This document shows positions 26,357-34,926 of a DNA stretch of 64,000 bases, piece by piece. The stretch is from an uncultured Rhodospirillales bacterium (lineage in GTDB: Bacteria > Pseudomonadota > Alphaproteobacteria > Rhodospirillales > UBA2165): positions 2,328,281 through 2,392,280 of the forward strand of contig CAJXKD010000001.1 of assembly GCA_913055735.1 (NCBI GenBank), in the 5' to 3' direction. Position 1 is the first letter of the stretch, and each line of letters begins with the position of its first letter. The notes beneath the pieces were generated by a model. The model had not been told where the DNA came from and ran no database searches. It saw only the letters and a list, made by a program, of their open reading frames with translations. Both the position numbers and the translations under genes were made by a program.

Positions 26357-27724
26357 TTACCGCCGCTGTGCGGCTTCCTTCTTCTGTCGGTTCTGGGCGA
26401 GTGCGATGATATCCTGAGATCGCAGGTAGTCCGGCGATCCCGGTTTCAAAAGCTTCAAGGCACGCTCTCCCTGGCCGATCGCGTCTACGTACCGGCCTTG
26501 CAGCAATGCCTCTTGCGCGAGGGCGTGAGAGGTTTCCCCCATCAAATTCGAACGGCCATAGGCGATCGCTAATTGGCGCCACGCGAACGGCCGGTCATTT
26601 TCCAACCCGACAGAGTGGCGCAGATTTTCGATGGCAGGTTGAAGCAGCGCAGGGTCCTCGGCCGCGATCTGAGCGCGGGCGAGATCCGTTAGGATGAGTG
26701 GCGACCCGGGCAGCAGTTCGATGGCGCGCTGGTAAGCCGGGATGGACTCTTTTGAGCGGCCGGCTTCGAACAGGATCTGTCCCTTGAGTTCATGAAAATA
26801 GCCGTCGTCGGGATAATCCCGGACCAGCCCATCGATAACATCCAATGCGGCCTTCGTGTCAGGTTTCCGGTAAAGGGCGACGGCGCGGGCGTATCTCGCG
26901 GCAACAGACTTGTCGGTTTCCGGATAGGCCCGCATGGTCTGATTGAACGGCCGGGTAAACGCGATCAGTTTTGCCTTCATCCGGGCGTGTTGCGCCTCGA
27001 ATTCCGGGTTTGCAGGCACATTGGTGTAGGCGGAATTGGCGACATGGTTGCGCAGGAATTGGATTCGATCTGCTGACAGGGGGTGGGTTCGGACGTACGG
27101 GTCTTGCAAGTTGCTGGTCAACAACTCCTGACCCTCGAGCACTTCCATGAATTTTAGAAGCCCGATTGTCGATTGTTGTGTTCCGTCGAGAAGACGCACC
27201 GCGGCCTGATCCGCGGCCGTTTCCTGGGTCCGGGAAAACTGAAGAAACGACCGCTGCCCGATGGACTGGCCACCGGCGATAATGGCGGCACCGACGTCAG
27301 GCCGCCCGCCCACTGCCGCCGCACCGCCAAGGATGTAGCTCAGGATCGTATGCGCCGTGGCATCTTCGATCGCCCCCGGGATTTTCGACAAATGGCCACC
27401 TGCCATATGGCCGGTTTCGTGGGCGATAACGCCGATAATTTGGCTGCTGCTGGTGCTCCGCATGAGGAGGCCGGTATTGATGAAAAGCTTCTGGCCGCCG
27501 GCGACGAAGGCGTTCAGGGTATCGTCGTTAATAAGATATATGTTGACGGCAGATGGCTGCAGACCGGCCGTTTGGAACAGTGGCGTTGCGTAGCCACGGA
27601 TGATATTTTCAATCTCCGTATCGCGAATGAAGGATCGCTTTTGCGCCATAGAAGGGGCCGGCGCAGTCAGAACGGCACCAGCAAGCGCGGAAGCTATAAA
27701 GAACTTAATGAAACCAATTTTCAC
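26357..27724 (-). CDS. M48 metalloprotease with TPR domain (BepA/YfgC-like)
   Basis: 455 residues. Signal peptide MKIGFIKFFIASALAGAVLT to APSMA. The M48 peptidase domain has the zinc motif HETGH at 102-106 and a downstream RTQETAADQAA that supplies the third ligand. From about residue 270 repeated A-x-A helices (ARAVALYRKPDTKAAL, GQILFEAGRSKESIPAYQRA) form TPRs. BepA clears misassembled outer-membrane proteins; that role is inferred. The GTG at 27724, spaced after GGAGAG, is chosen over a TTG at 27748 because it gives a clean signal peptide. Its start nearly abuts the divergent gene. Confidence 0.9.
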   Translation of the reverse strand: MKIGFIKFFIASALAGAVLTAPAPSMAQKRSFIRDTEIENIIRGYATPLFQTAGLQPSAVNIYLINDDTLNAFVAGGQKLFINTGLLMRSTSSSQIIGVIAHETGHMAGGHLSKIPGAIEDATAHTILSYILGGAAAVGGRPDVGAAIIAGGQSIGQRSFLQFSRTQETAADQAAVRLLDGTQQSTIGLLKFMEVLEGQELLTSNLQDPYVRTHPLSADRIQFLRNHVANSAYTNVPANPEFEAQHARMKAKLIAFTRPFNQTMRAYPETDKSVAARYARAVALYRKPDTKAALDVIDGLVRDYPDDGYFHELKGQILFEAGRSKESIPAYQRAIELLPGSPLILTDLARAQIAAEDPALLQPAIENLRHSVGLENDRPFAWRQLAIAYGRSNLMGETSHALAQEALLQGRYVDAIGQGERALKLLKPGSPDYLRSQDIIALAQNRQKKEAAQRR

Positions 27725-29375
27725 GGGGCGGCTCTCCAGCCTGAACAACGAACGTAGTCATCGCATCCCATTGCGTCAATTCAGTGTCATATTTTTGGCG
27801 GTTTTGCTGGTTTCCTGTAGTGGCGACGGCGATCAGCCCACCCCCGGGATCGAAGGGTCCGTAAAAGGATTTATCGGCGGGGTGGCGGCGGATGAACCCC
27901 GTGCCGCCCTCGAGGGACAGCGGGTTTTGGCCTCGGGCGGCTCCGCGGCCGACGCGGCGGCGACCATGTATTTTACCATGGCTGTGACTTATCCGGCGGC
28001 GGCAAGTCTTGGCGGCGGCGGTGTTTGCCTCGTCTACAACCCCAAGGAGGAAGATAAAAAGGCGCGCGACGTGGTGCGTGCTCTGAATTTCTTGCCTGGT
28101 GTTCCGGCTTCCGCCGGTGGGTCCGCCACCACGGCGGTTCCCGGAAATGCCGTGGGGTTTGCGGTGCTCCATTCCCGCTATGGACGCCTTCCCTGGGCGA
28201 GGCATGTTTCGGTCGGTGAGCAATATGCGCGTTTCGGGACGCAGATGTCGCGGGCGCTTTGGACCGAGGTGGCCAACGCCAAGCCGAAGCTGGACCAAGA
28301 CGCGGAAAGCCGGCGAATTTTATCCGCGGCGGACGGAGCCCCGGCGCGCGCGGGCGATTTCTTCGAACAAGCCGAGTTGGCGGGAATTTTCGGTATTTTA
28401 CGCGCGCGCGGGCCGGGCGACTTGTACCGTGGTGCTTCGGCCGCCTTGCTTGCCGAGGCATATACGGCTTCCGGCGGCACGTTGACGGTGGAGGATTTGC
28501 GGCAGTACCGGCCCGTTTGGGAAGACACGCTCCAAGTTGAGGTCGGTAATCACATTGCTCATTTCCCGCCGCATCCGGCGGCGTCGCGTGCCGCCGCAAC
28601 CCTGTTGGCTTTGCTGCTCCACGATGATGCGTACGAAGATGCCGACACGGGGGCACGGTATCACCTTCTCGCCGAGGCTGCGGCCGTCTCCATCGCCGAC
28701 AGTGAACGGTCTGGTGGAGCGCTTCCAACCGGCGATGAAAGTTTCTCGGAGACCAAGCTCAATCGCCTGATGTCGGAAATCGGCGGCAACGGGCGCAACC
28801 GGGTCCGCCCGCGAAGCGGCCAACCGGGCACGAATGCGGTCAGTGCCGGAACCACCGGTTTTGCCGCCGTCGATAAGAACGGTATGGCTGTTGCCTGTGG
28901 GTTGACCATGAACGGCGCGTTTGGGACCGGCAGGATCGCGAAGGGAACCGGAATATTTATGGCGGTGGCGGGAGATGGTTCGGCCGTCCAATCGCCCGCT
29001 GTTCCGCTGATCGTGATGAATGCGAATAGTGATCAGACATTGCTGGTTTCCGGGGGTGGCGGGAACGCGGCGGCGATCGGTGCCTTGCCGCATTTTACCG
29101 CGGCCATTTTCGCGGGCGGTGACTCGTTAACCGAGGCGATGGCACAGTCACGAATTTTCAGGGATGGCGCATCGGAGGAGACACATGTTGCCCCGACGTT
29201 GTCCGATCCGGTTCGATCCTATTTGCAGGCACGTGGACACCAACTGGTTCCCGACGCTCACCTCGGCCTCATCAACGGTGTCTATTGTTTTCGGGGAATG
29301 CCTCGTAACCCGGCATCTTGCGGCGCCCGGTCCGACAGCCGAGGGTATGGCCTCGCGCGAACCGCCGAGGAATAG
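27708..29375 (+). CDS. Gamma-glutamyltransferase family protein, putative lipoprotein
   Basis: About 555 residues. An Ntn hydrolase that self-cleaves and transfers or hydrolyses gamma-glutamyl groups, usually in the periplasm. Seen: RAALEGQRVLASGGSAADAA near the start of the large subunit, TYPAAASLGGGGVCLVYN, and AGTTGFAAVDKNGMAV, whose threonine is the expected cleavage site and nucleophile. The segment RQFSVIFLAVLLVSCSGDGD is a lipobox signal. The ATG at 27708 leaves a long leader and overlaps the divergent protease start; a TTG at 27771 would give an ideal lipoprotein signal, so the true start is uncertain. Confidence 0.83.
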   Translation: MKPIFTGRLSSLNNERSHRIPLRQFSVIFLAVLLVSCSGDGDQPTPGIEGSVKGFIGGVAADEPRAALEGQRVLASGGSAADAAATMYFTMAVTYPAAASLGGGGVCLVYNPKEEDKKARDVVRALNFLPGVPASAGGSATTAVPGNAVGFAVLHSRYGRLPWARHVSVGEQYARFGTQMSRALWTEVANAKPKLDQDAESRRILSAADGAPARAGDFFEQAELAGIFGILRARGPGDLYRGASAALLAEAYTASGGTLTVEDLRQYRPVWEDTLQVEVGNHIAHFPPHPAASRAAATLLALLLHDDAYEDADTGARYHLLAEAAAVSIADSERSGGALPTGDESFSETKLNRLMSEIGGNGRNRVRPRSGQPGTNAVSAGTTGFAAVDKNGMAVACGLTMNGAFGTGRIAKGTGIFMAVAGDGSAVQSPAVPLIVMNANSDQTLLVSGGGGNAAAIGALPHFTAAIFAGGDSLTEAMAQSRIFRDGASEETHVAPTLSDPVRSYLQARGHQLVPDAHLGLINGVYCFRGMPRNPASCGARSDSRGYGLARTAEE

Positions 29376-29405
29376 GGCCACGTGGATTAGAACCAGGGAA
29401 TAGAA

Positions 29406-30554
29406 ATGGCTTTGAAGGTCGCGAAGCGCGGTATTGTACCGCCCTTCATCGTGATGGATGTCCTGCGTGCCGCGAACGAACGCGCCGCGACGGGCAAGGA
29501 CGTTCTCCATCTGGAAGTAGGGCAGCCGGGGACGCCGGCGCCCCAGCCCGTTCTCGACGCGGCTAAACGTGCGTTGGATGAGGACCTGATCGGCTACACC
29601 GATGCCCTCGGTGTGCCGCAATTGCGCCAGGCCATTGCCAATCAATATAGGAAACAGCATGGCGTCGATGTCGATCCAGGCCGTGTAGTCGTGACGACAG
29701 GGTCGTCAGGGGCCTTCCTGTTGTCCTTTCTTGCGGCATTCGAGGAGGGAGACCGCGTCGGCATCGCCGCGCCCGGCTATCCGGCTTACCGGAATATTTT
29801 GCGCGCGCTCGGCGTCGAGCCCGTCATCATCGAAGTCGGGCCTGCTGATCATTTTCAGCCGACCCCGGAAAGGTTGGCCGAACTCGACGCGCCGCTTGAC
29901 GGGCTGATTATCGCCAGCCCGTCCAATCCAGCCGGCAGCATGGTTCTTGGGCCCGCCATGACGGCCCTCGTGGGCTGGTGCCGATCGAACGGCGTTCGTC
30001 TGGTTTCCGACGAAATTTATCATGGCATCACCTATGGGGAGCCTGCGGTTACCGCGCTGTCGGTCGACGACGACGCGATCATCGTCAACAGCTTCTCCAA
30101 GTATTATTCGATGACAGGATGGCGTCTCGGTTGGATGGTGGTGCCAGAGGCACTGATGAGGTCCGTCGAATGCCTTACCCAGAATCTGTTCATCTCGCCG
30201 CCGACGTTATCGCAGTTGGCAGCCGTGGCGGTATTCGATTGTACGGATATTCTCGATGGGTATGTCGCACAGTACGCGGCAAATCGCGCAATTCTTCTCG
30301 AGGAATTACCGCGCGCCGGATTGGATAAGATCGCGCCGGCGGATGGGGCTTTCTATCTTTACGCGGACGTGACCCGGTTCACCAACGACAGTGAAGCTTT
30401 CTGCAGGAAGATGCTCGACGAGACCGGTGTTGCGGTGACCCCCGGCATCGATTTCGACCCGGATCGTGGCCACCGCTATCTCAGATTTTCGTTCGCCGGT
30501 TCACAAGACGTGATGATTGAAGCGGCCAAGCGCCTCAAAGTCTGGCTGCGTTGA
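29406..30554 (+). CDS. Pyridoxal-phosphate aminotransferase, class I/II
   Basis: 382 residues, aspartate-aminotransferase fold type I. Seen: LEVGQPGTPAPQPVLDA, YTDALGVPQLRQAIA, VVTTGSSGAFLLSFLA, IIASPSNPAGSM, VSDEIYHGITY with the ring-nitrogen Asp, and the PLP lysine in NSFSKYYSMTGWRLGW. Family members use aspartate, alanine or aromatic amino acids; no residue here settles it. It starts 30 bp after the gamma-glutamyltransferase stop and is probably in the same transcript. Confidence 0.92.
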   Translation: MALKVAKRGIVPPFIVMDVLRAANERAATGKDVLHLEVGQPGTPAPQPVLDAAKRALDEDLIGYTDALGVPQLRQAIANQYRKQHGVDVDPGRVVVTTGSSGAFLLSFLAAFEEGDRVGIAAPGYPAYRNILRALGVEPVIIEVGPADHFQPTPERLAELDAPLDGLIIASPSNPAGSMVLGPAMTALVGWCRSNGVRLVSDEIYHGITYGEPAVTALSVDDDAIIVNSFSKYYSMTGWRLGWMVVPEALMRSVECLTQNLFISPPTLSQLAAVAVFDCTDILDGYVAQYAANRAILLEELPRAGLDKIAPADGAFYLYADVTRFTNDSEAFCRKMLDETGVAVTPGIDFDPDRGHRYLRFSFAGSQDVMIEAAKRLKVWLR

Positions 30555-30595
30555 CCGCTTCGAACGGGATTACTTGTCGCCGCTATTTGCCCTGA

Positions 30596-33004
30596 TTATT
30601 TGTTGGGCCGGTTCCACCAACCCCGCCGCGCCGGACGCTCTTCACCCGACGACACCGTTTCCGGGGTTTTCTCGGGTTTTTCCTGCTGCGGGGTGACAAC
30701 CGGTACCTGTTCAACGACCGGCGCGAACACGGGTTCCGGCTCCGGTTCGGGCTGGGCTTCAGGCGCAGGAGCCGGTTCGGGGGCCGTCTCGGTCTGTTCC
30801 GCACCTTCTTCGGTTGCTTCTGTTTCCGCTTTCTCTTCGCCTGCTGCTTCGGCGGTTTTGGCCTTGGGCGTCCGCCGGCGCCGTGTGCGGCGGGCGGGCT
30901 CCGGTTTTACCGCTTCGTCTCCCGTGCTTTCCACCGCTTCCTCGGCTGCGACAGCCTCATCTGACGGTGTTTCAGCTTCTGATTCAGCGGCCGTTTCGGC
31001 CTTTGACTCATCGGCCTTTGACTCATCGGCCTGGGCCTCGGTCGACCGCGACCTGCGGCGTCCGCCGCGTCGTCCACGGCGGCGGCGTGAAGTTTTCTTT
31101 TCCTCGGCCCCCTCGGTTGACGCTTCGGCTTCCGCTTTCGGCTGCTCGCTTTCCTCGGAGACGGCCTCGGACGCCGCTGCATCCGCTTCCGCAGCCTCGG
31201 GCTGGTCCTCATGACGATCGTCGGTTTTCCGGCGGCGTCCGCGGCGGCGGCGCTTTTTCTTCTTTCCGTCATCTTCCGACGACGTTTCGGCGGCGGCACT
31301 TTCCGGTCGCTCCGCAGGTGCCTGCTCGCTCACCGGGCGGCCCTCGCCGTCTTCTTTGATTCGAGAGATGTTGAAGTCCGGCGGTATCAAAGAGCTGTCT
31401 TCCGAAATGAAGATCGTCACACCGCATTTCTCCTCGATCTCCTCGAGGGCCTTACGCTTGTGGTTGAGGATGTAAAAACCGACCGAGGACGGCGCGGTGA
31501 CACCGAGCTCCGTCGCTTTTCCTTTCGTGGCTTCCTCTTCGATGCCGCGCAGGACGCGGATCGCGGTCGATTCCACCGACCGGCGGATGCCCGTGCCGTG
31601 GCAATGGGGGCAAGGTTCGGAGAAAGTCTCAATCAGGCTCGAGCGTAACCGCTGCCGCGACAGCTCAAGCAATCCGAACGGACTGATCCGGCCGATCTGG
31701 ATGCGCGCTCGGTCGCTCCGCATGGATTCCTTCAACCGCCGCTCGACGGTGGTCTGGTTCCGCGACACATCCATATCGATGAAATCGATGACCACCAGCC
31801 CGGCGAGATCGCGCAGACGCAACTGGCGGGCGACCTCCTCGGCCGCTTCCAGGTTGGTCTTCAGGGCGGTTTCCTCGATATTCCGGCCCCGCGTCGCGCG
31901 GCCCGAGTTGACGTCGATGGAAACCAGCGCTTCGGTTGGGTTGATAACGATGTAGCCACCCGACTTGAGCTGCACCTCGGGGCTATGCATGGCATCGAGT
32001 TGGCTTTCCACGTGGTAGCGCTGGAAAAGCGGCACGGCCGGGTCGCGGTAAGGCTGTACTTTCTTGGCGTGGCTCGGGATCAGCATCTTCATGAGATCCT
32101 TTGCCGCCCGGTAGCCGTCATCCCCTTCGACCAATATCTCGTCGACTTCGCGGGAATATTGATCGCGGATCGACCGCATCACCAGGTTTGCGTCCTCGTG
32201 GATCAAGGCTGGCGCCGTCGATTCCAGCGTCTTGGTTCGGATATTGTCCCAGAGCCGGATTAGGTACTCGTAGTCGCGCTTGATTTCCGCCTTGCCGCGG
32301 TCGGCACCTGCCGTTCTCACGATCACCGCAATCCCCTGAGGGATATCGAGCGACGAAATCATGGATTTGAGACGCTTGCGATCCTTGGAATTGGCGATCT
32401 TGCGGGAAATACCGCCGCCGCGTGCGGTGTTGGGCATCAACACGCAATAGCGTCCCGCGAGGGACAGGTAGGTCGTTAGGGCGGCGCCTTTGTTGCCGCG
32501 TTCTTCCTTGACCACCTGAACCAGCAGAATTTGGCGGCGTTTGATAACTTCCTGGATCTTGTACTTGCGGGTCGGGCGAAACGAACGCCGTTCCTCGACC
32601 TCGTCGATGTCTTCACCGCCGACGACCTCGACCGACTGCTTGCCCTCGGATTTGGGGGCGTCGGGCGTTTCAGCCGCTTCTTCTGCGGCTTCGACACGCT
32701 CTTCTTCGGCCGCTGTCGCCGCTTCTTCCTCGGCAATCAGGGCCTCGCGGTCGGCGACCGGGATTTGATAATAGTCGGGATGGATTTCGCTGAAGGCAAG
32801 GAAACCATGACGGTTTCCGCCGTAATCTACGAAGGCTGCCTGGAGAGAGGGTTCAACACGCGTGACTTTCGCGAGATAGATATTGCCTTTTAGTTGTTTC
32901 CGAGCCGCAGATTCAACATCCAGTTCTTCCAACCGGTTTCCATCGACGACCGCGACCCGGATCTCTTCCGGGTGGGCTGCGTCGATCAACATTCTTTTTG
33001 TCAT
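30596..33004 (-). CDS. rne: Ribonuclease E
   Basis: 802-residue endoribonuclease that starts mRNA decay and processes rRNA and tRNA. N-terminal S1 domain residues 38-150, split by an acidic Glu/Ala-rich insert at about 88-145, then RNase H-like and DNase I-like regions. The Mg-binding aspartates are in SIDVNSGRA near 362 and IDFIDMD near 405; the Zn-link CPHCHGTG is near 465. From about 560 onward the chain is low-complexity, alternating Glu/Ala-rich stretches with Arg-rich blocks (KKKKRRRRGRRRK), as in RNA- and degradosome-binding tails. The last residues, WWNRPNK, may be a short interaction motif. Confidence 0.96.
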   Translation of the reverse strand: MTKRMLIDAAHPEEIRVAVVDGNRLEELDVESAARKQLKGNIYLAKVTRVEPSLQAAFVDYGGNRHGFLAFSEIHPDYYQIPVADREALIAEEEAATAAEEERVEAAEEAAETPDAPKSEGKQSVEVVGGEDIDEVEERRSFRPTRKYKIQEVIKRRQILLVQVVKEERGNKGAALTTYLSLAGRYCVLMPNTARGGGISRKIANSKDRKRLKSMISSLDIPQGIAVIVRTAGADRGKAEIKRDYEYLIRLWDNIRTKTLESTAPALIHEDANLVMRSIRDQYSREVDEILVEGDDGYRAAKDLMKMLIPSHAKKVQPYRDPAVPLFQRYHVESQLDAMHSPEVQLKSGGYIVINPTEALVSIDVNSGRATRGRNIEETALKTNLEAAEEVARQLRLRDLAGLVVIDFIDMDVSRNQTTVERRLKESMRSDRARIQIGRISPFGLLELSRQRLRSSLIETFSEPCPHCHGTGIRRSVESTAIRVLRGIEEEATKGKATELGVTAPSSVGFYILNHKRKALEEIEEKCGVTIFISEDSSLIPPDFNISRIKEDGEGRPVSEQAPAERPESAAAETSSEDDGKKKKRRRRGRRRKTDDRHEDQPEAAEADAAASEAVSEESEQPKAEAEASTEGAEEKKTSRRRRGRRGGRRRSRSTEAQADESKADESKAETAAESEAETPSDEAVAAEEAVESTGDEAVKPEPARRTRRRRTPKAKTAEAAGEEKAETEATEEGAEQTETAPEPAPAPEAQPEPEPEPVFAPVVEQVPVVTPQQEKPEKTPETVSSGEERPARRGWWNRPNK

Positions 33005-33483
33005 CAGGTAAAAAACTCCGTGATCCGGTCACCGTTCCGCTTTGGCGGCGGAGGGGGCTTCGGATCGATCTTGCATGTGGGCCGGTGGCGCGATCGGTAA
33101 CCGAACGCGATGCATACGCACCGCCGCAGACCGGCATATCGCCGGAATACGGGAAATTCGATTGGGATGCGGCCACTACCGGCATTGAAAATTCCAAATT
33201 CTTGAGCGTGAAACCTATTCTTGGCCGGCTGGTGCCCCAGGCTCTTGATCTCATTGCTTGGCGACGAAAGTGTTGAGCGTTACCAAGGAAAGCGAGCCTT
33301 TCAGGAGACGATTCCAGACCTCGTTTCACTTCATTAACATAGCCGTAGGAAATTGTTTCGACAATCTCCTAATCCTAACTTGGACGCAAATCCCCGGCTC
33401 ACAAGGAATTGTGGTGGATTAATGGTGGATTTGCCCGAGATTCGTCCGGATAGCTCCCAAAAATGAGGGGATAACATTGATAT
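33005..33483. other. Long divergent intergenic region between rne and the amidase gene
   Basis: 479 bp with no convincing gene. The rne-proximal half is GC-rich and could be a long structured leader of rne, in keeping with RNase E autoregulation through its 5' UTR in other proteobacteria. The amidase-proximal part (about 33320-33483) is clearly AT-richer and should carry both promoters. No sRNA or riboswitch was recognised. Confidence 0.5.
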
Positions 33484-34770
33484 TTGATTATATTTGGCGG
33501 TAATTTCGAATCCTTGAAAACACAATTGCGCCATAGTCTGTGGAACCTCGTCCGCGGGCGGTTTTTCGTGACCGCCCTCGTAGGGTGTCTTGTTGCCATA
33601 TCGGTTTCTGCCCATGCCGCAGACGGGGTTGTCGTCAAGGATCTGAGGGTCGGGGTTCACCCGGAAAAGACCCGATTCGTCATGGATTTGACCGGGCCTA
33701 TCGAGTTCAATGTCTTTAGCCTCGCCGACCCCTACCGAATCGTTCTCGACTTGCCCGAGGTCGGTTGGCAGCTGCCGGCACGTCCCCTGCCGCAGCGTCA
33801 GGGTCTGGTTCGCAGCCTCCGCTACGGGTTATTCAAGGCCGGGGCATCGCGTGTGGTGCTGGATGTAGGACAGCCGGTCAAGGTAAAGAGCGCGTTCTTG
33901 CTGCCGCCCACGGACGGCAATGTGCACCGATTCGTCCTCGATCTCGTCGTTACGGACCGGCAAACCTTTGTCAGCAATATGGGCACGCCGGCGGCCCGGA
34001 CCGCGCCGGCCTCCCAGCAGGCAAGTGTCATTCCTGGCCTTCCTCAGCCCGCCCGGAAGCCGGCGGGACGTGGGGAAAAGAGGGTCATTGTCATCGATCC
34101 GGGGCATGGCGGCGTCGATCCGGGTGCGATTGGCCGCAGTGGCGTTTTCGAGAAGAACATCACCCTGGCGGCAGCCAAGGTATTGAAAAAACGTCTGGAA
34201 CGGAGCGGCAAGTACACGGTCCACCTGACCCGCGACAGGGATATCTTTATCCGCCTACGTGACCGGATCGCCATCGCCCGGGCCAAGAATGCCGATCTTT
34301 TCCTGTCGCTCCATGCCGACACTATCCGAAAATCGAGCATTCGCGGCCTTTCGGTCTACACGCTGTCGGAAACGGCGTCGGACAAGGAGGCTGCCGAATT
34401 GGCCGAATCGGAGAATAAGGCGGATCTCATCGCCGGCATTGACCTCTCGCAGGAAACGCCGGAGGTGACCAATATCCTGATCGATCTGGCACAACGCGAA
34501 ACCATGAACGAATCCGCGCTATTTGCCGCCGATCTGGTGCAGGAGCTGCGCCGCGTCACCAAGTTGTTGCGCAATACGCACCGATTTGCCGGGTTTGCGG
34601 TACTCAAGGCCCCGGATGTCCCCTCCGTCCTAATTGAGCTCGGCTTCCTGTCCAACCGCCAGGATGAGAAGGCGCTCCGGCAAGGCGCCTACCGCGCCAG
34701 GATCGCGGATTCCGTGGCCCATGCGATCGACCGCTATTTTGCGAGGGTCGAGCAGGCAACGAGGCTCTAG
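33484..34770 (+). CDS. N-acetylmuramoyl-L-alanine amidase with AMIN domain (AmiC-like)
   Basis: 428 residues or slightly fewer. The signal sequence FFVTALVGCLVAISVSAHA precedes an AMIN domain (about 48-150, with VKDLRVGVHPEKTRFVMDL and YRIVLDLPEV), a linker rich in Pro and Gln, then the Zn amidase_3 domain from about 198: IDPGHGGVDPGAIG, FEKN, LSLHAD and LIELGFLSN give the zinc and catalytic His and Glu. It cuts septal peptidoglycan so daughter cells separate. Start is uncertain: the TTG at 33484 is the longest, and a TTG at 33514 also gives a good signal peptide. PBP1A follows on the same strand. Confidence 0.92.
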   Translation: MIIFGGNFESLKTQLRHSLWNLVRGRFFVTALVGCLVAISVSAHAADGVVVKDLRVGVHPEKTRFVMDLTGPIEFNVFSLADPYRIVLDLPEVGWQLPARPLPQRQGLVRSLRYGLFKAGASRVVLDVGQPVKVKSAFLLPPTDGNVHRFVLDLVVTDRQTFVSNMGTPAARTAPASQQASVIPGLPQPARKPAGRGEKRVIVIDPGHGGVDPGAIGRSGVFEKNITLAAAKVLKKRLERSGKYTVHLTRDRDIFIRLRDRIAIARAKNADLFLSLHADTIRKSSIRGLSVYTLSETASDKEAAELAESENKADLIAGIDLSQETPEVTNILIDLAQRETMNESALFAADLVQELRRVTKLLRNTHRFAGFAVLKAPDVPSVLIELGFLSNRQDEKALRQGAYRARIADSVAHAIDRYFARVEQATRL

Positions 34771-34926
34771 GCCGCCACAAACGCGCCACATTCAAGAGTT
34801 AAGAGATATTAAGGCTTTAATCATTCCAAACCCCTAAGTTGGTCCCCATTTGGAAACCAAGGGCTGGATACAAAGCCGGGTGCAAAGGTTGAGATACCGA
34901 AGATCCCTGTTCCACCGAAAGAAGCG

